Origin: Plenodomus lindquistii
Lineage: Eukaryota > Ascomycota > Dothideomycetes > Pleosporales > Leptosphaeriaceae
Length of the DNA stretch: 64,000 bases
Assembly: GCA_025504975.1 (NCBI GenBank)
Contig: JANUWI010000005.1
Span: forward strand, 2,170,001-2,234,000
Direction of reading: 5' to 3'
The notes under the pieces are model-generated. The model had not been told where the DNA came from, did not search any database, and worked only from the letters and a program-made list of their open reading frames with translations. Positions 42,087-53,214 of the stretch are shown here, one piece after another. Every line of letters starts with the position of its first letter. Positions within the stretch are counted from its first letter, which is position 1. Position numbers and translations under genes: made by a program.

Positions 42087-42872
42087 GCGTGAATTTTATG
42101 ACTGGGGGACGAGGAATCATCATGCGCTGCGATATCGTTGTGGACAGACAGCTTCTTTGACGTTTTCATGTGGGAAGGTGCGACTCTATGGGCCTGCCCA
42201 ATCCAGCGTAAACAAGGTAGGTTTATAGACAAAAAGGGCAACAACGCCCCACGAGAACAACGAAAGCACTTGCACAAAAAAACCAATCTTTCCATCTTCA
42301 TCCCGTCTTTTCTCAGTAATATTCTTTAAACATCGCCTCCCCTCTCCACACGCCATGCGACACTTCACGAATTCGCATTCTCCATCTTCGTCGCCTCTAG
42401 GTGGCGGGTTGCTAACGCACGCATGCATGCATGCATCATCACGCCTTCTTTCTTTCTTTCAAAGTCTACGACCATTTTCACAAAAAAAAAAAGAAAAGAA
42501 ACAATCTGGCATCCATGAACATCTCAGACCCCATTCATCATCCCGCGCGGTGTTTTACTCTTTTATCTCTTCCACAGTTCAAGTGCTCCATACAAACCCA
42601 ACGTCCATCTCCGCCCCGCCCCATCCCATACCGTATATTATCGGTCCGTGGGTCCAGCCCCTCCTTTTGCAAAATTCTACCCCACCCCACCCCATCAACC
42701 CACTATGCCACCTGAGAGGCTCTGCCCATGCTTTTTCCTTCCATTTGGCGTCAGCGTCTCCTCTTCCATCCATCATTGTACTGTACATATATTTATTAAC
42801 GCGTGGATTATTCATCAATCTTCCACACCAAAGCTAAGTAGCGGATCTTCGCTGCATTCAACAACAAAAATT
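42087..42872. other. Intergenic upstream of tRNA-Phe
   Basis: No gene recognised. There is a short (atgc)4 run at 42421-42436, an A-run (about 42482-42492) and long C/T-rich, G-poor stretches. Confidence 0.4.
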
Positions 42873-42960
42873 GTCTCCTTAGCTCAATTGGGAGAGCGCC
42901 AGACTGAAGTGCTTCAGTCATTAAATCTGGAGGTATCGTGTTCGATCCACGAAGGGGACA
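42873..42960 (+). tRNA. tRNA-Phe (anticodon GAA) with a 15-nt intron
   Basis: All four arms are visible. The acceptor GTCTCCT (42873-42879) pairs with AGGGGAC (42953-42959), with one G-U. The D arm is GCTC...GAGC, the anticodon stem is CCAGA with TCTGG (42926-42930), and the T arm is TCGTG/CACGA around TTCGATC. The anticodon GAA is at 42906-42908. The 15-nt intron (42910-42924) lies one base after the anticodon, the canonical position. The discriminator base is A. A T-rich run (ttcttttttttaag, about 43008-43021) downstream can serve as the polymerase III stop. Confidence 0.96.
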
Positions 42961-43423
42961 TTCAATTCACCGCTGTGCCTGGGCTTGCTCGGGATACATT
43001 CGAACTTTCTTTTTTTTAAGTTTTTTCTTCTTGGGGCCGGGGGGGGAGAAGGGGGGATGCATGGGGTTGTATCTTTTGCTCGCTCGCGTTATAGTGAAAT
43101 TACCTATATCAGATAGATGTTGAATACATGATACATGTCTAGAGATGCAGCTCACCCCTGTGTTTTTGTAATCTTGTCCTTTTAACTAAAAACACACCCC
43201 CACAGGTATATATCCATTTTACGGCTTCCAACAAGTATCTGACCATCTATCTATTAACTTGAGCGTGGCACCACTGAATCACTGAATATACGGCAAAGAC
43301 TAGATTTGCATGCTTTATTTTTTTCTTCCCCGTTATATCATGGTATCCTATCAAAGCATCTCCCCCACATTCTCATCAACACACACACACACTATCACGC
43401 TTTGTATCTCCATCAACCACCTT
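42961..43423. other. Intergenic downstream of tRNA-Phe
   Basis: No gene. A T-run at about 43010-43026, a G-run (ggggccggggggggagaaggggg) at about 43034-43056 and a (ca)n-like stretch at 43380-43394 are the only notable pieces. The right end is the 3' flank of the arginyl-tRNA synthetase gene. Confidence 0.4.
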
Positions 43424-45844
43424 TTACATCCTCTCCACAGGACTCAACCCCAACACCCTCATCCCATTATTCAACACCTGTCTCGCAGCAACATACAACG
43501 CCAACCTCGCAACAAGGACATCCTTTTCACTACCCACAACCTGCAAATGATCATAACTGCTACTCAGCGCATGCGCCATCTTAAACAGATACGTCAGCAC
43601 GGTCGTGGGTTCCTGCGTCTTGATAGTGTTGATAAAAGTATCCGGCCAGCTGGCGAGTTGGCGCACCAAATCGACAGCATGGGGTTCCTTAAGCAGTGAC
43701 AGGTTGGCGGTGCTGAGATCGAGGTCGGCGAGTGAGGGGTCGGCAGTCAGCGCTTTGCGGTAGATGGAGCAGAGGCGCGCGTGGGCGTATTGCAGATATG
43801 GTCCTGTGTCGCCTTCGAAGCTGGTCATGCGGTCCATGTCAAAGGTGTAGTGGTTGATGCGCTTGCCCTTCATGTCTTGTACCATGACGGCGCTGATGCC
43901 TAGTGTGTCTGCGACTTTTTCTGGGTCGGCGACTTGAGCGTATTTGGCCTCGTTGGAGCGCATGACTTCGTGCATTTTTTCGCCGACGTCGCGGAGGATG
44001 TCGTCGAGGAATTTGGCGGTTCCTTTGCGCGTGGACATGCCCATGACCATGCCGAAGTTGATGTGTTGGCACTTGGACGAGATGTCGGAGCGGCCCATGA
44101 GCTCTTCGATTTTGAAAAGTTGCGCGAGGTGAAGATCTTGTTGCGAGGCGACGACGTAGATCATGCGGCTGGAAGATATTAGCTCCTCTGTTCGAAAGGT
44201 GGATACTGCACGACTTACTCAAAGTGGTATTTCTCTACACGCTCAATCGCAGCACCAATGTCTCGGGTCAGGTACAACGAAGTACCGTCCTTCTTCTTGA
44301 CAACAGCCTTGCCCAGCTTCTTCGAGTGGGGTGTGAGATCGACAATGACGGCGCCTTCCGAGTCCTCGCAGACCTTCTTCTCCCACATGATCTTGGCAGC
44401 TTCCTCCATGCTCTCATCTTTGACTTGCGATTCGCCGCTGTAGTCGTCATATCGGATGTTGAGACGAGCATAAGTCTGCTTGTACTTTTCGATGGATAGG
44501 TCCTACCCATGTAAGCGTCTCAATTAGTCAGACATAAACGAGGTCACTCACCCGGAAACGCTTCCAGATACCAAGAGCCTTGGGCTCACCGTCAACCATA
44601 CCCTTGAAGTACTTCCTAGCCTGCTCGTCAATACCCTCAGCCTCGATCTTCTTGATCTTGGCCTCCTGTTCCGAAGCATCCTTGCCCTCTTCCTTGAGCT
44701 TGGCGGCCTCGGCCTTGAGCTCCTTCATCTGCTCTGCCTCATCGTGCTGTATACTGCTGACCTTGACGTAGATGTCGTACAGGTGGCCAATGGGGTTCTT
44801 CACCAACTCCTCCTCGTTGCCAAAGAGATCGTACCCAATAGCCAAAACACCGTACTGCTTGCCCCAATCACCCAGGTAGTTCATGCGCACAACGTCCCAT
44901 CCAGCACCCTCGTACAAGTTGGCGAGGAAACCACCAATGATTGTACTCCGCAAGTGGCCGGCGTGGAAAGGTTTCGCAATGTTGGGCGAACTGAACTCGA
45001 CAATCATCTTCTTGGCGCCCGACTTGGGGTCGGAGGGATCTTTCAACCCCAAGTTCTTGTTGAAGCCGTATTCCGGGCCAGACTTGAGCACCATGGGCAG
45101 CACAAGCGAAGTCAGCGTCTCGGGCTTGAAGAAGAAGCCAATCGACGTGTTTGTCACTACGGGCTTCTTGACCAGCGGCGACTCGGGGAATTGGTCGGCC
45201 AGCTCCTGTGCAAAGGCCTTCATGTCCTTCTTCTTGATGCGCAGGGCAGGGACGGCGAGTTGCAGGTCTCCGTGCTCTGGCTTGGCTGTCCATGCCAGCG
45301 TGGGATATATGACCTTCTTGTCTACACCCGAGACTTGTGACAGCAGCTCGGTGATGTGGCTGCGGTAGATGTCGAAGGGATTCAGGGCGGGGAATGTGTT
45401 TGGCTCCTGGGGGACCGTGTCGAGCCCGAGGGTCGCGAGAGTTTTTGTGAGGTCTTCCATGGTGATTGTGGTGCGCGCCGACGCGTCGAGGGCTCGGAGA
45501 GGGTCGAGTGGGAAGGCGTCGGTGTCTGAGGTGTTGTGTCTGTCTGCTATGCGCCGGCCGTGCAAGAGCGTTCGTGCCTGTCGTAGGACGTGCGACGGGG
45601 GGAGTGGCGAGTCGGTAGTGTTGCGAACAAGTGCAGGAGGTGTGCACGTGTTGTGTAGCAAGGCAAGGCTCTTGTATGTTTGTGTGCGCGACAAAGAAGG
45701 GCAACGGGTCGCCAGCGGTCTCAGCGAAGAGTGCAGCGAGGAGCCTAGTGAAGAGCCTAATGAAGAGTGTAGTAAAGAAGAAGAAGAAGAAGAAGAAGAA
45801 GAATTCAAGACCCTAGCGCGACAAAGTGAAAGCCCTTGCTGCAT
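43424..45844 (-). CDS. Arginyl-tRNA synthetase, probably both mitochondrial and cytosolic
   Basis: Three exons on the minus strand (45844-44552, 44502-44219, 44168-43424) give 773 aa; phases match exactly. The enzyme attaches arginine to tRNA-Arg. Class I motifs are visible: HAGH at about 294-297 in SSPNIAKPFHAGHLRSTIIG, and the KMSK-equivalent in GMSTRKGT within exon 3; the Arg-tRNA-binding helical domain forms the C-terminus (DTGPYLQYAHARLCSIYRKA onward). The first 128 residues are Ser- and Arg-rich and poor in acidic residues, as for a mitochondrial presequence. Residue 129 is an ATG at 45460 in ideal context (accatgg), directly before the conserved N-terminal domain (MEDLTKTLATLGLD). Two translation starts giving two compartments is therefore likely. 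The poly-Ser tract is encoded by a trinucleotide repeat. Confidence 0.93.
45775..45802. repeat. AAG/TTC microsatellite encoding poly-Ser
   Basis: About nine consecutive aag units on the plus strand, read as Ser codons within the leader region of arginyl-tRNA synthetase. Imperfect repeats of a related LGSSLGSSLHSSL unit follow in the protein. Length change here would alter only the presequence. Confidence 0.85.
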
Positions 45845-46348
45845 GCCCAGTGTGGGGTTGACTCAAAATCACAAGCAGCTATGCGTCAACCGGCGAGCGA
45901 GGGGAAACAGCGCTGGCGCCGCCTCTCAATTGCGCTAAGCAACGATAAATTTTGGAGGGGCAAGTTTTTGGCCAAGACTTCTCACAGGGCTGGCCAGAGT
46001 ACGGTACTCGTCAAGTTTGATCGTCAACAAGCATGACAGACCGCTTCACCAGCCATGCGCCCCAGATCAGAAAAACACAACATAGCAGCGATAACGCTCG
46101 TGTTGCAGCACTCCAAAATGTCACTGTCACTGTATACACTCATCTTACCCGCACAACATGCTCGTGCTGTACCTCGCCGCACCAGTGTATACACCGCAGC
46201 CAACGCCACAAGACTTCTGACATGGACCACATACACGTCAAGTGACCTGCTGTGTCACTACACTCACTGCCGACCTGATTCAAACAGTCATAGGTAACTC
46301 TGTACTTCGATTGCTGGGAGGCCTGACAGCAGACCAGATTTCCCTCAT
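45845..46348. other. Intergenic
   Basis: A 504-bp gap holding the promoter of the arginyl-tRNA synthetase gene and the 3' flank of the GT90 gene. No gene was recognised. Confidence 0.4.
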
Positions 46349-48232
46349 TCATCCTAAATCCCCGACAAACCCCAAGCTATCCCTCTTATCATCGCACAAC
46401 CGCGCATACTCGAGTAACAGCCTGAACATGTAGATTTGCATGTCCTCTTTCCGCAGCACCTTCTCCGCCCATTCTTTACCCCGCAACGCAATCTTCTCCG
46501 CGGCATTATCGCGGGCCTTCATCGTTGTGTTGTCGCTGCCCTTGTTGCTCAAGTGGTCTTGCGTGCCGAGGAAGTAGTCCAGAATGCCGTACACGTCGAC
46601 AAACATGTTGTCCATGGGTACAAAGTGCAGCCATGGGATCAGTCGGTCGTCGTGCCATTCTGAGTAGACTGTAGCTTTGAGTGGAAGAGACGTAGATCGT
46701 AAGAAGGAGAGGTAACGTCCAGAGTACGAGTTACCGTCGATATCAGGAAGAATCTTGTATTTGTACTGTTCTGCCATTGGAATCTTGGAAGCGATGGCGA
46801 AGTATGGATCCGTGTAGTTGCAAGTTGGTTGGCCGGTGCCTGGGAAGCAGAGAAGGTCTGTGAAGCCGACGTCTGCAATGTCTTCGAGCCAGGTTCCCAC
46901 ACTCAAGGCTGTGATGTGGTATCTAGCGTACGACTGCATGATGAATGCTCTGCCCTCGCCGACAGAGTGCGGGCCCATCTCGATGTCTCGCACGTAAGAT
47001 CCATTCATCATGGACACGAATCGATGCCGTTGAAAGCGTGTCCAGTTTTCCTCACGGTTCCGCCCCCCACTGGCGACACCTCTCCATACCACACCAGGAG
47101 TCTTCTCGTCCCAATTCGCTTCGCTGGCGCTAGTTTCCGAGTACAGGCCACCAGAGAACGACTCGGATATATATGCAGCGGGTGGGATGAGTATGTCGTT
47201 GTTCATCGAAAGCTTGGACTCGCCAAAGATGGGTACAAGTTGGTGGGTCGTGGAGACGGAGATTGGTTCGATGAAGGTCCCATGAGCTTCTTGTAGGTGT
47301 CGCTGTTGGCAAGGATCGCGTGCATAAGTCCAGTTTCGTACATAGCCACTCATAGAACGCATGGGGAAACCTGGCATCTTGGGAGGAGGCCCGGAGAAGT
47401 TGGTCGTAGCTTCTTTGAATCGCGCTGGAGCTTGAGGGGCGCACCCAATACGTGCTATGTCCCAGTACGCTTCCTCACCGGGACCGATCCATGTTGTCTG
47501 GGGCGGGACTTCCGTACCAACGTCCAAGACTGAGTAAGTCTGATACTGCGATTGAACTTTGTTCGTTGGGAGCACATGTCTTGTCCGCTCTTCGACACCA
47601 ACATGTTTGTTGATCTCCTCCCATGGGACAATCACACGACTCTCGTCCATAACATTCATCGCCATATCGAGATCCGGTAGGAACTGCTCAACGTTGCGGA
47701 GGAGCTCCAACCAAGCCTCCATGCGGTCTGTCGGCGTCCCTCCTCCGTGGTTTCTTGTCATGTTGACGGTGCCATCCCGGACGAAGATGCGAGGTTCGAA
47801 GTGTCGCGCAAAAGTCCGCATCTCACTCGGCACAAGACCCCAGAAAGGCGTGAGGTCGCGATAGATTTGGTCGAACAGCTCTTCTACAATGACTGCGTCC
47901 TGGCGATACGCATACTCGTACCACTGATCAAATCCTGGGGGTGGCTGGCGACCTCGCCTTGAGCGGTAATTTTGCGCGGCAGAGTGTAGATTGGATGATC
48001 GCCCTGTCATCAATTCCTGGTATGTAGTTTCCGCGGCGCTCATGAGCCTGTCAATTGGATGGATGTGCTGGGTTGTGGTGGCGGGCTGGCGGTCGCTCGC
48101 TTTTGCCCACTGCGCTGGCTGCAAGGAAGCGCGGTAGTGCCACAAGAGTTGAACATTACTGCCGATGAGGAAAGCGCTGATGATGACAAGAACAAGCAGG
48201 ATTTTGCGAACGGCAGCGTACTGCTGAGACAT
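46349..48232 (-). CDS. CAP10/GT90-family glycosyltransferase, type II membrane protein
   Basis: A single-exon, 627-aa protein. A cytoplasmic start MSQQYAAVRK is followed by one membrane anchor (ILLVLVIISAFLIGSNVQLLW, about residues 11-31), so the catalytic part should face the Golgi lumen. The C-terminal half has CAP10 wording: EKTPGVVWRGVASGG, then NWTRFQRHRFVSMMNGS, then KYKILPDIDGNSYSGRYLSFLRSTSLPLKATVYSEWHDDRLIPWLHFVPMD in which DIDG, the SGR stretch and YSEW-type residues are characteristic. Family members transfer xylose or similar sugars to glycans (for example Cryptococcus capsule and animal POGLUT-type enzymes). Acceptor and donor are unknown here. Several N-glycosylation sites are present. 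Confidence 0.87.
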   Translation of the reverse strand: MSQQYAAVRKILLVLVIISAFLIGSNVQLLWHYRASLQPAQWAKASDRQPATTTQHIHPIDRLMSAAETTYQELMTGRSSNLHSAAQNYRSRRGRQPPPGFDQWYEYAYRQDAVIVEELFDQIYRDLTPFWGLVPSEMRTFARHFEPRIFVRDGTVNMTRNHGGGTPTDRMEAWLELLRNVEQFLPDLDMAMNVMDESRVIVPWEEINKHVGVEERTRHVLPTNKVQSQYQTYSVLDVGTEVPPQTTWIGPGEEAYWDIARIGCAPQAPARFKEATTNFSGPPPKMPGFPMRSMSGYVRNWTYARDPCQQRHLQEAHGTFIEPISVSTTHQLVPIFGESKLSMNNDILIPPAAYISESFSGGLYSETSASEANWDEKTPGVVWRGVASGGRNREENWTRFQRHRFVSMMNGSYVRDIEMGPHSVGEGRAFIMQSYARYHITALSVGTWLEDIADVGFTDLLCFPGTGQPTCNYTDPYFAIASKIPMAEQYKYKILPDIDGNSYSGRYLSFLRSTSLPLKATVYSEWHDDRLIPWLHFVPMDNMFVDVYGILDYFLGTQDHLSNKGSDNTTMKARDNAAEKIALRGKEWAEKVLRKEDMQIYMFRLLLEYARLCDDKRDSLGFVGDLG

Positions 48233-51200
48233 GACGGCGGAAAGAGAAGACGGGTCTCGTGAATTCGCAGGTGGTGGACGGGGCGTCCGCAGGTACCAGG
48301 CTGATCAAGGTTGGTCGGCGCTCGCGTACATCGTTTGTCGTGTGTCTGTGATCATGTGTGCGCTTCTGAGATAGTGAAAAGTGGTTAAGGTCGAGGGTGG
48401 TTTGTTTGCACGTGCAGCAAGCCCTGTGCGCACATACACTTTGATCCAGGGTAGGTGCCTAACACTTCCCGTCATTGCCCGTAGAAAGCGGTACTAACTT
48501 TACTTACATCATCAAAGAGACCGCAGGACCGGGAAATACTTACCGCAAAGCTCGATTTTGTTGGTTCAGAAGCTCTTCTCAACGTTTCACCGTTTGCACG
48601 CCTCATTTCTGGTGGTAGATGACAGACTAGCCTCTCATGAATAGAGCTGAACATAACGAAAGGCTGTTGTTAGATCTTAACGTGTCGTTTTCATGCTGGA
48701 GCGGAATGAGTGATGACGCAAGGGACAAGCTCAAGAGACAATATCAAGGGAAATCCGATGTAGCGGAAAATCGAGAATTCGATCATGATACAAGCGCTTC
48801 ATGATCCTTCAAGAGAGAGTGGAAGCAGCGATCTAGAGTCACAATCTTACATCACCGTATCTAATCCTTAAAGAAGAGCGATACGACCGACTGCGATTTC
48901 CGCGTATACTTGCCTTTGATGTGAGCTCACGTTGCACGCAGTGAGACCATCGCCCGGCGTCTGGTTGGCAATGCTTAATCAGCCGTGACCACATATTCAA
49001 ACATTTGCAGCGACACGTTATTCACCATTTCTGTCGTGTTTTTACAATTACTTATAGTCCTCTGATCGGAATAGTAAATTCAGGCGCAATCTTCTCCTGA
49101 CATCGGGGGTTGGCAAGAGCACACGATATGATGCTGCATTTCCAGAATGGCAGTCATCGGTAGCCCGCCACGTCCCGACGGATTCGGAAGCAAATATGAC
49201 AGCACATGGTAAGCGGTGATCTGTGGGCACAATTAGCATAGTTGCAGATTCATCTGTGACGCTATGGTTCACGGGAATGAAGGGCAAGATTCGACAGCCT
49301 TGGTTCCTTGATGCTTAGATTTGCGAGCAAGGCAAGATATCTCCATTCTCCTTTTCGTTGCAACAGTCAATGGTACCGAGATGGCGATGATCTTCTCAAT
49401 CAATATTGTGGGCGCTCGAGAGATGGTACCCTGGGAGACAGCGCGGATAGAACCACTGACTGCGGTCTTTCCGCCAGAACGCCTCGTTCTCCGATGCACG
49501 GCACCCCGTTGAGGGAGAGGAGGCAACGCTGACGCGCCAGAGAGTGAGGCGTGTCCTGTTCTGAGTGGCAACTCGAGTCCTTAAGCAATCGTGGTGGCGT
49601 CGTTATGGCTCCAGATATTTGAAATTTGTGCAGTAGGTGCTGATGAATCGTGTCTTGAGACACCAACAAGGTCAGTGTCGGGGCTCGTTCGTTCAGTATA
49701 TGTCCTGGTTGGGGCGGTGGAATAACTACTGTGCTTCAATCATGGCTTGTCACCACCCGAGGATGCGTTGATCAGAAGTAGACTCTAGCACCTGTATCAG
49801 CACATGAATCTCCACCCAGGACGCCTCAAAGCCGTGACCATGGAGTCGGGTTACAAAAGAGGCACGCAGTACTAGTTGGAAGCATATAGTCTGCACAACG
49901 TTGTACGATCCCAAATTTCCGCACCCTGCGACGTTTCAAGACATTTGCGCATGCAGGAACCGAAGTTGCGTGCAGTGCAACACAAAGATGCGCCCAGTGC
50001 TGTAGCCCAGTACAAAGCTGAGCATCCAGATCTGGAAGTGATGCAGGTCATGGCGATCAGTCTGGCATTTCGATGAGACAAGTGGACCACACCAAGAGCT
50101 ACAACAGGCCAAGACCACTGAACAGTAATTGATGAGTTTATGGGTGATGGCGTATTCTCGGATGAAAAAAAAACCGCGAGATGTCGCTCCCGATCGTAGT
50201 ATAGTCATGGTGACCGATGCCAACAAGGATTGATAGTCTCTTAAACTGGAGAATGTTTGGGGTGTAATGAAGGCCTAAGACCTGAGATGTGGAGTCGGTG
50301 ATGGCATGCGTGCAACCATGACCGAGGGTAATCGGCGCGAGAGCTTTGGTGACTACAAAATGAGTCCTTGAACGAGATCAAGTTGGTCAAACTGAGAACG
50401 TGGACGAGGTCAGTACATGCAGTATATCTGCAGCTCGCCAAAATGGGCGGTAAAAAGTGGGACATGCGTGGTATGTCGGCGAGGTCATGCATCCACGATC
50501 AGATTGACATGAGCATCGCAGGTATGTGGAAACCGGTGGCTCGGTAAATATGCCGGCTCTAAGATCCGCTTCCCCAAAGTACGGCGGGAAAGTCCCAGAA
50601 ATCAGTGAAGAGACGAGATCTCGTTTTGTGGCTGGGGCGATTTCCGAAGCTTCAGGGATACCCATGCATGCACGCTCTGCCACGCCTGTCGGGGGTACAG
50701 ATGCAGTAGCTACGACGGGAAGGCGTCCAAGGCCATGGTTGTTGCGCCTCGACGACTTGACTTTTGGAAGGCTTGGGACACATGGCTTCAAGACAATCTA
50801 TTGGTCAGCTGTGCGCAAGAGTCGGCGAATGAGCCTCTTGATGAGGCTTTTCTCCAGTACGATTGGCATTGCGTGGAGACAAGTCGTCGCTGAACCAAAA
50901 TAGAATGATCCATCGGGGCTCGCGGTATGGAGCCTATGAGATAGCAGGGCCTTTGACATGTGCTTCCAATGACATGACGGATGCGTAACAACGTCCGGAG
51001 AGAGAAGCCGGGAAATGCAGGCACGTATGCAGCATGCTGGAGCGTTGCACGTCCCGGAGATGGTGACTGATGGCTGACATTTGGAGCCACTTGTTACGTG
51101 CGTTGGTGTAAGATATCGTGTCGAGGCTGCACGTAGCCGTCAGCGTGCTGGGGTGGGCTCGCCAGATGGATCATGGTGCAGGACTTGGAACGATGAGGCG

Positions 51201-53214
51201 GCGGAGAAGGTCGGTGCCATCAGGCCGCAATCCCAGGCAGGCGCAGACGGGAGCTGTTCTCAGGTCGAACAGGGGCGGATGAGCAGAGGATGAAAGCTAC
51301 GCACCAGGTGTAGATGAGGCGGGGGTTCCAGATGGCTTTTTCGTCTCTCGTCGAGTAAGCGACTTTGCTTTTTGGGAGCCAGTGGCAGGCATGGCCCGGA
51401 GCCCCACGCGTTACACACGATTCTGGGCCAGTATTGGTGGCAGTCGAGTGGCAGTCGAGTGGCAGTCGAGTGGCCGTCCCAGAAAAGGAGCGGGCCATGC
51501 AGCGGTTCCATGACGACGGAGACGTGGTCGTGCCTCGGATCGGCAATCGCAGAGGCTGGCGGCACCGGATCTGGCGCTAACACCTGCATCGGGGTGAAGC
51601 TAGGCCCGCCGCGCTCTTCGGGGCGGTGCTGTCGCCGGCGGCTGCGGTAGAGCGACAGCTAACGCGACCAGGGCGGCTGGCTGGGTCGGCGCCGTCTGAT
51701 TCACCTCAGAAAGAGGAAGATGCTGTCGAGACCAATAGCGCGAGGCCGCCAGCCGTCGAGGCAGAGGCAGATGCAGAGCCCTCCAGGACAGGCAAGACCC
51801 TCACCATGCCTGCCACACGCACCGTGTCCATGTGTATAAGACGGCCGAAGCACCGGCTCTCTCGTTGGTGATTCGATTGCATCCAGCAGACAGCCGCTCC
51901 AGACTCCAAGGCATTGGCTCGCGGTTCCTTCACCACCTGAGACATTGTCCATTTCCCTCGTCAGCAACGGTCCACGACATCCCGAAGCCGCTTACTTGGG
52001 CTCCATTCCGCTTGCGTGCACAAGGTAGCATCCAGCAGCAAAGGTACGTTGGATGAGCTAAGCCCCCAGCGACAAAGTGTGCTTCATGAGGTGTGCTTCA
52101 TGGGCCAAAGACAGTGGGTGGACGACAAGACCCGAGGCCGGTGGGCAGAGCGTGGCTAATATACCCAAGCCATTGCACATAGATAGTGACGTTAGAGCCC
52201 GAAGAAGCGCCTTCCTGGATCCAGCACATCCCTCTTCCCAGGCATTGCCTATCACCAAGTCGCATTGCACACCACGTCGACGGCATCAAGAGCGACAGCC
52301 GCTTCTGGTGCCACCATTCGGACGCAAAGCCGAGAACGAGGGGAAGAAGCAACGAGCACCTGTGGTTTCAAGCAGCAGGTGGGGGTGCGACGAGCCAGAA
52401 GGTGAGCAGACGTCATTTCGCTAATGTTACGCATCACGGTCCTTGCCTTCTCATTCACCATCCCTGCCTGTCTTCCACATGGCGTGCCAGGTTGCTGTGA
52501 CGCACCCTGCAGCGCTGCTTCAATCTTCACCCTGCCACATCGTCCGTTATATGTCCCTTCTGTCATTTCCACCGCTGCTTTTGGTCCTGGCGCCGTCTGC
52601 CAGCGCCGTTTCAGGACACCACCTCTCCTCTACACAGTACCTGTCGGGCCTGCCCTGCCGTGTAGACGCTGCACGTTCTTTAGCCGAGCACTGCATGAAC
52701 GGGCCCAATCACCGCCTGTGGGCGCGGCCCTCGCTCCAACGGCTTGCTGTGGGGCAGACCGGGGTCTGAGGGTGCGACTTTGCACCTCATCACATCCTAC
52801 ACAGTATGCTTCCCCAGAATTGTGAGCTCCTGCTGCCATCGCGCCCAACACTGCGCAATGAGGAGATTACAGGGCCCAAACTCTAGGCGCAACTGCCCCC
52901 AAATCTCGGCCGTAGTGGTCTCGCTGAACAGCTCGAGCATGCATGCCATGAGCGAGATGAGATGAGCTATCTGACTCGCGGCCTGACCTCATTTCCTATA
53001 TCTTTTCTTTCCCAACCTCACCAGTCATGTCGTCTCGTATGGCGTCAGCGTATTTCAACGCGTGCCCGTGCTCATCTCCGCATGCGCAATTCGTCACTGT
53101 CCTTTTTCGTCACTGCTTGAGTCCTCGTCCGGACGTCCGATATTACAGCGGAGCTTGAAGCAGCTCACGAAACTTTGAAACTTACTAAAGAAAAACAGGT
53201 ACATCCTTCTACAG
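48233..53214. other. Gene-poor stretch of about 5 kb
   Basis: I found no gene that I can support. The left part (48.3-50.3 kb) is ordinary intergenic sequence. The part from about 50.4 to 52.9 kb is more G/C-rich and carries many overlapping short frames on both strands (for example minus 50387-50791, plus 50526-50903, plus 52424-52825), none with a known motif. It also has a tandem repeat at 51437-51474. The last few hundred bases contain the promoter and leader of the velvet gene; long leaders are typical of fungal regulators. Confidence 0.45.
51437..51474. repeat. Tandem 11-bp repeat, three perfect copies plus a partial
   Basis: The unit gtggcagtcga occurs at 51437-51447, 51448-51458 and 51459-51469, followed by gtggc. 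It lies in the gene-poor, G/C-rich stretch. It has no evident function; a small minisatellite is the simplest view. Confidence 0.9.

Noticed and set aside
43370..43400. Short (ca)n-type run considered as part of a CRISPR or transposon end
   Set aside because: It is a simple dinucleotide run; no spaced repeats, terminal inverted repeats or transposase coding were seen anywhere in the window.
50387..50903. Overlapping frames of 134 codons (minus) and 125 codons (plus)
   Set aside because: G/C-rich DNA gives long frames by chance; no family, no splice pattern, starts not convincing.
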